Shown here piece after piece: positions 54,394 to 63,897 of a stretch of 64,000 nt of DNA. The DNA comes from Cronobacter universalis NCTC 9529. GTDB lineage: Bacteria > Pseudomonadota > Gammaproteobacteria > Enterobacterales > Enterobacteriaceae. Made by a program: the position numbers and the translations under genes. A model generated the notes under the pieces. It searched no databases. It saw only the letters and a program-made list of their open reading frames with translations, and had not been told where the DNA came from. The DNA lies in the NCBI RefSeq assembly GCF_001277175.1, contig NZ_CP012257.1:2666001-2730000 (forward strand), read 5' to 3'. Every line of letters starts with the position of its first letter. The first letter of the stretch is position 1.

Positions 54394-55605
54394 TTAACCG
54401 GCAACCGGCCAGCTTACCGGCGGCGCGCAATTCACCAGCGGCCTGGCGAACAGATAGCCCTGGAAGTATTTGATGCCCGCCGCTTCCAGCCAGCACCACT
54501 CCTCCACTTTCTCCACGCCTTCGGCCACCACCGTTATCTCAAGCTCGGCGCAGCACCGCACGATGCCGTGCACGATAGCCTGTTTCGGGCCATGAAGATG
54601 AATATCAGCGACAATGCAGCGGTCGATTTTGATGCGGCCTGGCTGAAAGCGAGTCAGTAATGACAGCCCGGCAAACCCGGCGCCAAAGTCGTCTATTGCA
54701 AGGTGGATACCTGCGGCACGCAGCTGACGAATGACGTGCTCAAACTCATCAAAGCGCGAGATAAACTCGCTCTCGGTGACCTCGACAATCACCTGCTGCG
54801 GCATCAGTCCCTGGCGCGCGATCTGCGCCAGCAGGATCTTCACCGCGTCCGGCGTCTGCACCAGCGATCCAGGCAGCAGGTTAACCGAGATCATCTGGCT
54901 GCCGATATTCACCGCTTTCGCCAGCGCAAAGGCGTTTTCTTTGGAATGGAGATCGAGGTCATACAGCGCTTTGCTGGACATCGACGCAAACAACGCGGCG
55001 GGCGAGCCGCCTTCAGGCGAGCGGATCAGCGCCTCATACGCTTTAATTTTGCAGGTCTGCGGCTCCACAATCGGCTGCAGGGCAAACTGGCAGGCGATAT
55101 TCGCTACGGCAGGTACTAAGGCGGGCGGCGGTGGTGGCGACGCAGCATCGACCCGCCAGGCCTGCGGATTAAACTGGCGGGAGATCTGCTGGCTATTCTG
55201 GCGACGCAAAAAGGAACGAATAAATTGATATACCCGCCCTTCGCGGGCAAGATTGAACGGCACCACGCTGGATTTCACCACTGCCTTAAGCACCGCATGC
55301 GCTTTGACGCTGCGCAGATCGAACAGCGCCATGCCGACATTCTCAAAATGCCGACGCGGGGCGTAGTCGCGCATCAGTTCAACAACGAAATCGTGCCGCG
55401 CGTCCTGGCTGATGCGTTCAAACAGTGTCTCAACCGAACGCAGCGGTCCTTCCAGCACCTGTAAAAACTGATGACCATCAAACACCAGAATGCCGCTGAC
55501 CTGCATTTGCGCATTACGCGTTTGCGCCTGCTTCACAATCGCCTGCAGGCTCGCCAGGTCCATTTCACCTCTCAACCGGCTGCGGTAAATCAGGGTAGAT
55601 AGCAT
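54394..55605 (-). CDS. bluF: BLUF-EAL blue-light receptor BluF (YcgF-like)
   Basis: 403 residues. Residues 1-95 are a BLUF domain with the flavin-contacting Tyr7, Asn31 and Gln49 all present (LIYRS, TRNAQM, HQFLQV). Residues ~165-400 are an EAL domain with YEALIR, SVNLLPGSL, EVTESEF, IDDFGAGFAGL, KIDR and VAEGVE. E. coli BluF lacks phosphodiesterase activity and instead relieves BluR repression in blue light; whether this copy hydrolyses c-di-GMP cannot be told, though the motif set looks fairly complete. No bluR-like gene is next to it. Confidence 0.9.
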   Translation of the reverse strand: MLSTLIYRSRLRGEMDLASLQAIVKQAQTRNAQMQVSGILVFDGHQFLQVLEGPLRSVETLFERISQDARHDFVVELMRDYAPRRHFENVGMALFDLRSVKAHAVLKAVVKSSVVPFNLAREGRVYQFIRSFLRRQNSQQISRQFNPQAWRVDAASPPPPPALVPAVANIACQFALQPIVEPQTCKIKAYEALIRSPEGGSPAALFASMSSKALYDLDLHSKENAFALAKAVNIGSQMISVNLLPGSLVQTPDAVKILLAQIARQGLMPQQVIVEVTESEFISRFDEFEHVIRQLRAAGIHLAIDDFGAGFAGLSLLTRFQPGRIKIDRCIVADIHLHGPKQAIVHGIVRCCAELEITVVAEGVEKVEEWCWLEAAGIKYFQGYLFARPLVNCAPPVSWPVAG

Positions 55606-55952
55606 CGTTTTCCTGCATGTTCATGTCATATAAAGAAGTAGTATACCCCGTCGCCTTTCATCGCAAGTCGCGAAAATGACCACAAAAAATTGTTCACCAG
55701 GAGCAATAGCGCCTTTAATGAGTAAAAACAGATGCATAGCCGGTGAAAATATTCATTCATGTAATGAATGCCTTAAGGATGATCGGATGCGGGAGAATCA
55801 GCATGCAGAAAGGGCGTATTCAGCATAATGTAATCAAATGAACAATTTACAGATTAATGCCATTGCGCCATTCCTTTAAGTTTCATAAACCTGTGACATA
55901 TTATGAGACATAGCCCATCGCCCCACTGTGCCATGTGGGATCAGGAGACCAG
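55606..55952. other. bluF-amn intergenic region with Pho-box-like site
   Basis: 347 bases, AT-rich, no ORF. ATTCATTCATGTAATGAAT (about 55750-55769) is an imperfect palindrome of unknown meaning. A Pho-box-like pair sits at 55880-55901. Confidence 0.7.
55880..55901 (+). promoter_or_regulatory. Pho-box-like site before amn
   Basis: Two 11-base units, GTTTCATAAAC and CTGTGACATAT, resemble tandem PhoB repeats (CTGTCATAAAT, CTGTCAC). amn belongs to the phosphate regulon in E. coli, which supports the reading. Distance to the amn start is about 52 bases. Confidence 0.5.
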
Positions 55953-57407
55953 ATGAATACGACGGCAACACCTCTGACGCCCGATGAGGCGCTCGACACA
56001 CTGGAAGCGTTGTATGATGACGCGGTCAACGCGCTGCGCGATGCGATTGCAGCTTATATTAACGAAGGACGCCTGCCGGATGAGGCGCAGCGCGCGCAGG
56101 GATTATTTGTGTATCCGCAGTTGCGGGTATGCTGGGACGGCGACGGAAGCAAAGCGCAGAAGACGCGGGCTTACGGGCGTTTCACCCATCCGGGTTGTTA
56201 CACCACGACCATCACGCGCCCCGGACTGTTTCGCAGTTACCTGCGCGAACAGTTGATCCTGCTGTATGAAGATTACGGCGCGACGATTGAAGTGGGCCCG
56301 TCGCAGCATGAGATCCCCTACCCGTATGTGATTGACGGCTCGGCGCTGACGCTGGACCGCTCGATGAGCGCCGGTCTGACCCGCCATTTCCCGACCACCG
56401 AGCTGGCGCAGATTGGCGATGAGACCGCCGACGGGATTTTCCACCCGACCGAATTCTACCCGCTGTCGCACTTTGACGCCCGCCGCGTCGATTTCTCGCT
56501 GGCGCGCCTGCGCCACTACACCGGCACGCCGGTCGAGCATTTCCAGCCCTTCGTGCTCTTTACCAACTACACGCGCTACGTCGATGAGTTTGTGCGCTGG
56601 GGATGCAGCCAGATCCTCGATCCGGACAGCCCGTATGTGGCGCTTTCCTGCGCGGGCGGCACCTGGATCACGGCGGATACCGAAGCGCCGGAGGCGGCGA
56701 TTTCCGATCTCGCCTGGAAAAAACACCAGATGCCCGCCTGGCATTTAATTACCGCCGATGGCCAGGGCATTACGCTGGTGAATATCGGCGTGGGGCCGTC
56801 GAACGCCAAAACCATTTGCGACCATCTGGCGGTGCTGCGCCCGGATGTCTGGCTGATGATAGGCCACTGCGGCGGCCTGCGCGAAAGCCAGTCGATTGGC
56901 GACTATGTGCTGGCGCACGCCTATCTGCGTGACGATCACGTACTGGACGCGGTGCTGCCACCGGATATTCCTGTGCCGAGCATCGCCGAAGTGCAGCGCG
57001 CGCTCTATGACGCCACCAAGCTTGTGAGCAATATGCCGGGCGAGGAAGTGAAACAGCGGCTGCGCACCGGCACCGTGGTAACGACGGACGACCGCAACTG
57101 GGAGCTGCGCTACTCCGCCTCGGCGCTGCGCTTTAATCTGAGCCGCGCGGTGGCTATCGATATGGAAAGCGCGACTATCGCCGCACAGGGTTATCGCTTC
57201 CGCGTACCGTACGGCACGCTGCTGTGCGTCTCCGATAAACCGCTGCATGGCGAAATCAAGCTGCCGGGCCAGGCGAACCGCTTCTATGAGGGCGCGATTT
57301 CCGAACACCTGCAGATCGGCATTCGCGCTATCGATTTGCTGCGCGCCGAAGGCGAACGCCTGCACTCGCGCAAACTGCGTACCTTTAACGAGCCGCCATT
57401 CCGCTGA
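55953..57407 (+). CDS. amn: AMP nucleosidase
   Basis: 484 residues, identical in length to E. coli Amn. Cleaves AMP to adenine and ribose 5-phosphate, setting the adenylate pool. N-terminal regulatory domain to ~ residue 270, then a nucleoside-phosphorylase fold (GVGPSNAKTICDHLAVLRP, MIGHCGGLRESQ, IDMESATIAAQGYRF). ATG 55953 after TCAGGAGACCAG. Confidence 0.96.
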   Translation: MNTTATPLTPDEALDTLEALYDDAVNALRDAIAAYINEGRLPDEAQRAQGLFVYPQLRVCWDGDGSKAQKTRAYGRFTHPGCYTTTITRPGLFRSYLREQLILLYEDYGATIEVGPSQHEIPYPYVIDGSALTLDRSMSAGLTRHFPTTELAQIGDETADGIFHPTEFYPLSHFDARRVDFSLARLRHYTGTPVEHFQPFVLFTNYTRYVDEFVRWGCSQILDPDSPYVALSCAGGTWITADTEAPEAAISDLAWKKHQMPAWHLITADGQGITLVNIGVGPSNAKTICDHLAVLRPDVWLMIGHCGGLRESQSIGDYVLAHAYLRDDHVLDAVLPPDIPVPSIAEVQRALYDATKLVSNMPGEEVKQRLRTGTVVTTDDRNWELRYSASALRFNLSRAVAIDMESATIAAQGYRFRVPYGTLLCVSDKPLHGEIKLPGQANRFYEGAISEHLQIGIRAIDLLRAEGERLHSRKLRTFNEPPFR

Positions 57408-57492
57408 TATCAGCGCAACCCCGGCGTGGCGCTGGCTGCGCCGGGGTTTGCGGAATTATTCAGCAAACGGTTCAGCATTTTACATTCAGGCT

Positions 57493-57521
57493 TTGACAAC
57501 CCGGAACGCTGCCGTTACTAT
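57493..57521 (+). promoter_or_regulatory. Promoter of third tRNA-Asn
   Basis: TTGACA (57493-57498), 17-base spacer, TACTAT (57516-57521), GCGCCCC discriminator. Confidence 0.87.
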
Positions 57522-57539
57522 GCGCCCCGTTATCGCAAT

Positions 57540-57615
57540 TCCTCTGTAGTTCAGTCGGTAGAACGGCGGACTGTTAATCCGTATGTCACTGGTTCGAGTC
57601 CAGTCAGAGGAGCCA
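57540..57615 (+). tRNA. tRNA-Asn (GUU), copy 3
   Basis: 76 nt, identical in sequence to the other two tRNA-Asn copies. The upstream GCGCCCCGTT is shared but the 3' flank differs; T6SS-linked genes begin just downstream, so this tRNA is a possible boundary of accessory DNA. Confidence 0.97.
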
Positions 57616-57727
57616 GATTTTAATCCTGTGATGTGTTAGTCAATCCCGGGATGTTATAAAACAAATTAACCCGGCGCTTCTGCTAAAGATCGCCGGGTTT
57701 TTTGTATCGTAAATTTACCTACTCGCC

Positions 57728-58744
57728 TCACGGCTCGCGGGATGTCTCTGCTTCGGCTTTATCCAGCAGGGCGCTGGCTTCGTCAAAGCGGGCAAACCAG
57801 GCCATGGACGACGCTTTTTCAAACTGTAAGTTTTCATAGCCTGAAAAAAAGTGCAGGCCATTATGCCCGTCATACCGCACCGGGCGAATAATCTGGTTTA
57901 CCTTAATCAGGAGTGGCGATAATCCTTCCGTTTTCATGTCACCCAACGGCGGAGGAAGCTCTCCGGCCTTAAGGATCACACCGTTGCTGTAGGGCAACAG
58001 CGTAATTTCCGGCGTTTTAATCAGGCGATGCGTTAGCTGTTCTGTAGCGCCCAGCTTTTCCAGCCACGGGGTACCAAGAATGGTGTACCAGCAGGCGCCT
58101 TTCAGCCCTTCAACGGCTTCGCCGCCTTCAAGCGTTCCGAGAGAATCCACCATTACGCCGGAAAAACGCTGCGCCATGGCGTACTCATAGGGGAACATTC
58201 TTTCACGCGAATAAGGAAGAATAAAGGACAACCCGGCATAGCCGCTTTCCACGGCAAAGGTGTTACACAGCCACAGGAGCCAGCCTTCATATTGTGCTTT
58301 ACCGTCAGGCTCTTTCAGCAGTGAGAGCGGAAACGTTAATTTTATGACTGAACGATCATTATCGTTATGAAATACTCGCTCACCTACAATGAGAATATTG
58401 TAATCGGGCGCTAAATAAGACTCACTGGCGCTACTTAATGTCCAGTCGAAAATTTCTTCAGGTGTAGAGTCAAGTATTGCTTGTTTTTGCCTTACGTAGT
58501 TTTTCTCAGTAATTGCGGTCCACCTTTTACCCGGTAATGTTTTTTTCAGATATGGCTAAAATTCCGTATAAAAACGATCGACACACTCCACCATCCTGCG
58601 GCGCACGTCCGGCGTATGCCCGTCCTTAAAAAATACCGTAATAATCAGACCAACATTAACTGCCGGGCTGCCGTCTTTATATTTCACTGACGCTTCCGGC
58701 AGCCACTTCTCAGGGTAGTTCAGCTCAAAATCCCGTAATACCAT
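57728..58744 (-). pseudogene. DUF3396 T6SS immunity gene, amber-interrupted duplicate
   Basis: A paralogue of the gene at 58842-60062, colinear from MVLRDFELNYPEKW (ATG 58744) to AEAETSREP. Codon 63 is TAG (58558-58556) where the intact copy has AAG (Lys); after it the frame stays open and similar to the end, so a single substitution is the main lesion. The duplicate also lacks the last ~70 residues of its sister: GAGCCC GTG in the intact copy reads GAGCCG TGA here. Just upstream (58745-58790) is a remnant matching the 3' end of the nuclease effector gene, so a block of effector 3' end plus immunity gene was duplicated. Confidence 0.85.
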
Positions 58745-58841
58745 ACCTGCTCCTTTTAACCGGCACCCAGCGCCGCTGCGCCCCGGGTGCCGTGGCGGCA
58801 AAAAACGTCCTCTGTATTTGGCCAAGGGCGCTATCCACTAA

Positions 58842-60062
58842 TCAGTCATCTTCAGGTAAAGCATAAACACTCCCTTTGTCGTCCCGCTTCAGCAATGTCC
58901 AGCAGGCCCGGTGTGGCTTACCGTATTTATCCTTATAAAGCGGCATCTTCTGTCCTTCTCGCGTCTGGATATACTCCGTCCTGCCGTTAACAATCGCCGC
59001 CCATTGCCCTGCATAAGGAGCTATATCGTCAGTCCAGCACTGAATACACACGGGCTCGCGGGATGTCTCTGCTTCGGCTTTATCCAGCAGGGCGCTGGCT
59101 TCGTCAAAGCGCCGGTACCAGGCCATGGTAGAGTCTTTGTCGAACTGAAGCCCTTCATACTCGGAATAGAAATGAAGGGAGCGCGATTCATTAAACCGCA
59201 CTGGCTTAATAAGCTGATTAACCTTAACCAGTAATGACGGCAACCCTTCCGTTTTCATATCACCCAACGGTGGAGGAAGCTCTCCGGCCTTAAGGATCAC
59301 ACCGTTGCTGTAGGGCAGCAGCGTAATTTCCGGCGTTTTGATCAGGCGATGCGTTAACTGTTCTGCACCGCCCAGCTTTTCCAGCCACGGGGTACCAAGA
59401 ATGGTGTACCAGCAGGCGCCTTTTAAACTATTCACTGCAACTCTGCCTTCAAGCGTACCAATAGAATCCACCATCACACCAGAAAAACGCTGCGCCAGGG
59501 CGTACTCATACGGGAACATCCGTTCGAATGCGTAAGGAAGAACAAAGGACAGCCCCGCATAGCCGCTTTCCACGGCAAAGGTGTTACACAGCCACAGCAG
59601 CCAGCCTTCATATCGCGCTTTACCGTCAGGCTCTTTCAGCAGCGAGAGCGGAAATGTCAGTTTAATAACGGAGCGATCAGTATCTTTATGGAAGATACGT
59701 TTGCCCATAATAAGAATGTCGTAATCGGGTGCTAAAAAGTCTTTCTCTGCGCTGCCCATATACCAGGAAAAGATCTCTTCAGGTGTTGAATCGATAATCT
59801 CCTGCCGCTTTCTGGCGTAATTTTTCTCCGTAATTCCAACCCAGTTTTGGGTGAGATGCTTTTTCAGATATGGCTTAAATTCCGTATAAAAGCGATCGAC
59901 ACACTCCACCATCCTGCGGCGCACTTCCGGCGTATGCCCGTCCTTAAAAAATACCGTGATAATCAGACCAAGATTAACTGCCGGGCTGCCGTCTTTATAT
60001 TTCACTGACGCTTCCGGCAGCCACTTCTCAAGGTAGTTCAGCTCAAAATCCCGTAATACCAT
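58842..60062 (-). CDS. DUF3396 type VI immunity protein (TsiV-like)
   Basis: 406 residues, no signal peptide. Segments LKGACWYTILGTPWLEKLG, TLLPYSNGVILKAGELPPPL and WLLWLCNTFAVESGY are typical of the DUF3396 family, which in Salmonella includes TsiV proteins that bind and neutralise VRR-Nuc effectors (TseV). It lies 11 bases downstream of a VRR-NUC effector gene with AAGGAGC before the ATG, exactly the effector/immunity arrangement. The C-terminal ~70 residues (from VCIQCWTDDIAP) form an addition missing in the duplicate. Confidence 0.87.
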   Translation of the reverse strand: MVLRDFELNYLEKWLPEASVKYKDGSPAVNLGLIITVFFKDGHTPEVRRRMVECVDRFYTEFKPYLKKHLTQNWVGITEKNYARKRQEIIDSTPEEIFSWYMGSAEKDFLAPDYDILIMGKRIFHKDTDRSVIKLTFPLSLLKEPDGKARYEGWLLWLCNTFAVESGYAGLSFVLPYAFERMFPYEYALAQRFSGVMVDSIGTLEGRVAVNSLKGACWYTILGTPWLEKLGGAEQLTHRLIKTPEITLLPYSNGVILKAGELPPPLGDMKTEGLPSLLVKVNQLIKPVRFNESRSLHFYSEYEGLQFDKDSTMAWYRRFDEASALLDKAEAETSREPVCIQCWTDDIAPYAGQWAAIVNGRTEYIQTREGQKMPLYKDKYGKPHRACWTLLKRDDKGSVYALPEDD

Positions 60063-60073
60063 ACCTGCTCCTT

Positions 60074-61375
60074 TTAACTGGCACCCAGCGCCGCTGCGCC
60101 TGCACCACCACCGAGAATTGTTACAAGGGTTTCCCAGGCGGTTATCGCCAGACGAATAATCAGTAGAAATGCGCTAATAATGGCCTCCGGGATACCCAGC
60201 GTCACTACCAGCGCGCCGACGCCAACAGCCACCAGGATAACGCCCACCGTTTTCGCTACATTCGTTAAAATCTGTACCCAGTCCACCTCCTTTAGCATGT
60301 CCAGCGTCATATCCGTGGCGTATTGGATTTCCGCCCATGCAGCTTTAATCCGGGTGTTGCTCCAGGATTTCACCGCCTTACCGGTTTTACTGGCCCATAT
60401 CCAGACTTCACTTCCCTGCCGGTAGATCCACTCCCCGCTGTCGTTAAGCCAGCCTGCCGTCGAGTTCAGGAGCTGTTGCGTCTCTTTTGATAGTGAGTTC
60501 CAGCCTTCAGCGACGCCACGAACCGCGCCCTCGCTAAGACTGGCCACAGCTTTACCGGCGTATGTCCACGGCTCAATTCGTGCGGCTAGTGGCGTGGAAG
60601 GCGGGCGAGGCATAAATATCGGCGGGTAGAGAAACAGCGGCCAGTATTTTGCCCCGCTGGTTTGCCAGGCTTTCATGGTCACATTCACGACCTGATCCAC
60701 CCACTGCTGCTCTTGCGGGCGGCAGTCGTGGACCTCCAGAATGGTCATACGTGTAGCATCGTCACCAACAATCTGCATATATTCGTCATATTGCTCTCGG
60801 TACAGAGTATCCCCCGGAAACTTGACCTCTACCAGACGGGCCAGATTGTCGCCATGTATACCCGGAGGATCATCGTGATCCGGCCCCGCCAGCCCAGGCC
60901 AGCGATCCTGTTTGTCTTTCACGATAATAACGTCAGGACGGCGATAAATTCCTTTACCAGGTACCGGAAAGGGATTGGTGGTGTGGCGTCTGCGAGCGCC
61001 GTCGTCTTGCTTCAATGTATGGCTAAGAAACGGACGTGGCGGCGTGGTGCGCATATCAAACGGCACTTCTGCTTTGTAATACCAGTAGTAATTACGGGCG
61101 ATTTCATCCGCGCGGATAAGTCCGCTCATCATGAGCTGTTTAAGGCTCATCTGGTACGTTTTTCCTTCACGACAAATTTTTGCGGCCAGTTGAGGAAAAC
61201 GCATGGCGTATTCCACCTTAAGATGCAGATACTGGCGGTTTTCATTAGTGGGCAGACGCGACTGTTTTTCGACCATCTCGACCCCTGTCGTCGTGCAGTC
61301 CCACGGCTGATTTTTCTCGCCGGTGGGGATTTCGGGCGCGGCTGTCGGTGTGTCCGGTAAAGCGGGCATGTCCAT
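60074..61375 (-). CDS. VRR-NUC nuclease T6SS effector (TseV-like)
   Basis: 433 residues from ATG 61375. Residues ~140-240 carry a PD-(D/E)xK/VRR-NUC core: RRPDVIIVKDKQDRW gives the Asp, ARLVEVKFPGDTL the E-x-K, followed by YDEYMQIVGD. The C-terminus has helical hydrophobic stretches (VGVILVAVGVGALVVTLGI and AIISAFLLIIRLAITAW). VRR-Nuc effectors cleave structured DNA in rival cells. The start overlaps the stop of the vgrG tail frame (TAATG), so it is likely carried by this VgrG. Downstream is its immunity gene. Confidence 0.86.
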   Translation of the reverse strand: MDMPALPDTPTAAPEIPTGEKNQPWDCTTTGVEMVEKQSRLPTNENRQYLHLKVEYAMRFPQLAAKICREGKTYQMSLKQLMMSGLIRADEIARNYYWYYKAEVPFDMRTTPPRPFLSHTLKQDDGARRRHTTNPFPVPGKGIYRRPDVIIVKDKQDRWPGLAGPDHDDPPGIHGDNLARLVEVKFPGDTLYREQYDEYMQIVGDDATRMTILEVHDCRPQEQQWVDQVVNVTMKAWQTSGAKYWPLFLYPPIFMPRPPSTPLAARIEPWTYAGKAVASLSEGAVRGVAEGWNSLSKETQQLLNSTAGWLNDSGEWIYRQGSEVWIWASKTGKAVKSWSNTRIKAAWAEIQYATDMTLDMLKEVDWVQILTNVAKTVGVILVAVGVGALVVTLGIPEAIISAFLLIIRLAITAWETLVTILGGGAGAAALGAS

Positions 61376-61599
61376 TATGAGGGGTTCTCCCTGAGTTCGG
61401 TTTCCAGTTGATATATATTCGTTTCGCCTACAAACCACATTGACTCTTCCGGCGATATTTTTTTGTGCAGAATATGCAGTTCCACATTTTCCGGTTGGCA
61501 GGTATAGACCGGTACGGAGCGACCTTCAGTATCGCTGTATCCAGCAATCGTCTGGCCAGAGGGCGTGGTGAGGCGGTAAGGCGTGTTGATGAGAATATT
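61375..61599 (-). pseudogene. vgrG: vgrG 3' tail (original orientation)
   Basis: The minus-strand frame codes NILINTPYRLTTPSGQTIAG, then YSDTEGRSVPVYTCQPENVEL and ends ETELRENPS. The pattern PYRLTTPSGQTI-G-SD-EG is the carboxy-terminal transthyretin-like tail found on many VgrG proteins, where it docks effectors. It is separated from the rest of vgrG by the inverted segment 61600-62285. The open frame continues upstream to 61692 only by reading the inverted DNA. Its stop overlaps the effector start. Confidence 0.75.
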
Positions 61600-62285
61600 G
61601 TCACCGCCGACGGCCAGACGAAAGCCGCAGGCGAGGTGCTGGAGAGGGAAGCGGCGCAGAGAGAAATAGAAATTTGCCTTAACCAGATCCAACAGTTAGC
61701 TGACGCCGCAGCGCAGGCACAGGCGCTGGAAGCAGATATTGCCAGCCAGATTGCGATGTTTAATGCGCGGTTAAAGCCGTTAAATCAGATGGTGCATTTC
61801 CACGGTCCGCAGGGAACGGCGTTTACCAGCGGCGAACATCTACAGATGACGGCCAGCCAGAATGTGGTAATGAATGCCGGAGGCTCTCTGAGTATGGGCG
61901 CGATGGGCAACATGACCCTGAACGCCGGTGAAAAAATCGGCCTGTTTGCCCGAACGGGCAAACTGAATGTTATTTCAGGCGAAGGCCCGGTGCAGTTTCA
62001 GGCACAGAACGGCGCGATGTCTCTGAGCGCGCAGCAAAAAATCAGTCTGGTTTCGACAGGCGATATGCTGTTTGCCGGCAAGAAGAAGGTGACGCTGATT
62101 GGCGGCGGCAGCTACCTGAAAATAGAGCAAGGGAAAATAGAGTACGGAACGACGGCCACCTATTTGCGCAAGGTGGAGCGGACAATGGTGGGCGCGCCGA
62201 AGAATATGCCATTAAAAGTACACCGCGTGGGAACAGCCTATATTTATTCCGCGATTTACCAGCTACAGGACAAGCACGGCAAACA
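61600..62285 (+). pseudogene. vgrG: vgrG DUF2345 segment, inverted
   Basis: On the plus strand the frame reads VTADGQTKAAGEVLEREAAQ, a helical linker, then MVHFHGPQGTAFTSGEHLQM, SMGAMGNMTLNAGEKIGLF and a regular beta-repeat through MVGAPKNMPLKVHRVG to YQLQDKHGKQ. This is the DUF2345/needle-tip part of VgrG, normally directly after the motif KGLF that ends the minus-strand 5' part. Its orientation is opposite to both flanking vgrG pieces. Breakpoints are near 61600 and 62280-62295. Confidence 0.82.
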
Positions 62286-63897
62286 GCCCTTTCGCCACGC
62301 GGATAACGCCATATTCATCCGTTCTGAGTTCAAAACCCGCGCCACGCTGTTGACTCTGTTCATCCGTGATGTGGCCCTGATTCAGAGAAGATGCACCGAA
62401 TGGAGTGGAGAGCGCGACATGCTCCTGCCCGCGCAGATCCTCCAGCCGCAGTTCATTGCGCGCCGCGGTGCGCAGGATGTTCTGGCTGCGGTTGTCGCGC
62501 GTGACGATATCGGCATGTTCAGCGTCGTGAAACGCATGGGCGATATAAGGGCGGTCGATATTGCCGTCGTCATACGCAATGCTGACTTCGGTGCCGTCCA
62601 GAAGCGGCGTGTGCCAGCCGAACGTTTCACCGGCATACGGCTTTGCCTGACGAACCCACAGGTAGTGATAACCTGGCTCGGCATCTTCACGGCTGAAATC
62701 CAGCTTCACCCGGTAGCGGCCGGTATTGTCCAGCCAGGCGTACGTGTCATACGGCTCACGGCTCTCAATACGGGCGGGCAGCGTACCGTGAATTTCCGGG
62801 CGGACAAGCTCCAACGGGCGATAATTCACCCGCTCGGAATAAGGAATGCCCCACAGCGAGACATGCAGGCGCGTATCGCGTGCGGCGCGGTACGTTGCGA
62901 GCGTAATCAACATGCCCTCTTTCAGCGCGGTCACCGGGCTTTGTGGCGTTTCCAGCACCTGCCCTGGCGTGAGATGCGAGGCGTTGCTGAAAAGATGCAG
63001 GCGCGTGGCATTGTTCAGTTCGCGCTCATGGTGGATGCGCGCATAAAACGCGCCGCTTTCCGTTTCCGGCTCTGACGTCGCGTCGTCGCCCGCCTCAAGA
63101 AAGGGCGCGCCGTACCGGCAGTGCTCGCCGGTGGTAATAGCCTCGCTCCTTACCGTCACGGCAGAGTCCATTGGCGTATCAGCGGTGCGATAGTTGTAAT
63201 CCCGGGTGCGTACCATGCCGGTGGCCGTTTTCTGCCAGCACCGCACATCCCAGACGGCGTCTTGCGCGCCGTCATACAAGCCGGATGGCTCCCGGTATGG
63301 CACGCTGACGCCGAACACGCAGTTAAGCTGGCTGTCGCCAACGATAAGGGTTTCCAGTTGCGTCACCGCGTTCATTGCTGTGCGAAACCAGATCCCCACT
63401 TCAGAGAGAATGCGCTGAATAAATTCCAGATCGGTTTCCCGCCACTGGGTGATGAGTTCCCGCTGCGGATACGACCGCTCCAGCCGAAAATCAAAATCCG
63501 GCCCTTCCAGGCCGTGCGCGCGCAGTATCTGCTCCAGCAATTCAGGCACTGAGAGATTCTGGTAGACCGCGCAGCGGCGGGTCAGGCTCAGTAACGCCAG
63601 CCGCGAAGCGAGTGTCACCGCGTAGTGCGTCTGGTCTGCTGACGTTCCCAGCCATTCAAAACGGGTAATGACGCCATATATCTCGCGGCCAGAAAGCAGA
63701 CTCAGACTGGCGTATTTCAACAGAACGTCATCAGGCGCCAGGTCGCTCTGCGGTGCGGTGAATTCAATGCGCCACTGGTATGGCTCGCTAAGGGCTTCGC
63801 GCCCGTAAAAACTAAGTACGTCGGGTCGTACACGGCTGTGTGCAATTTCAAGCGTATAACGTGAAGGCTCACTAAACCCTTTACCGGAAATATCCAT
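62263..63897 (-). pseudogene. vgrG: VgrG 5' part (gp27/gp5-like), truncated by inversion
   Basis: 544 codons: N-terminal MDISGKGFSEPSRYTLEIAH, the gp27-like domains (residues ~1-330), the gp5 OB-fold (YHYLWVRQAKPYAGETFGWH, then DGTEVSIAYDDGNIDRPYI) and RTDEYGVIRVAKGLF, after which the frame leaves VgrG homology and stops (AVLVL). A complete VgrG would continue with the beta-prism segment, found inverted at 61600-62285. A truncated protein lacking the tip could still be made, but would probably not puncture. Confidence 0.85.

Noticed and set aside
57616..57727. An attachment site at the third tRNA-Asn.
   Set aside because: No integrase gene or direct repeat of the tRNA 3' end is seen within the window; the T6SS genes alone do not prove integration.
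61465..63075. A 536-residue plus-strand protein beginning with DUF2345-like sequence.
   Set aside because: Only 61600-62285 is VgrG-like; beyond 62285 it is antisense of the vgrG 5' part and carries no homology.
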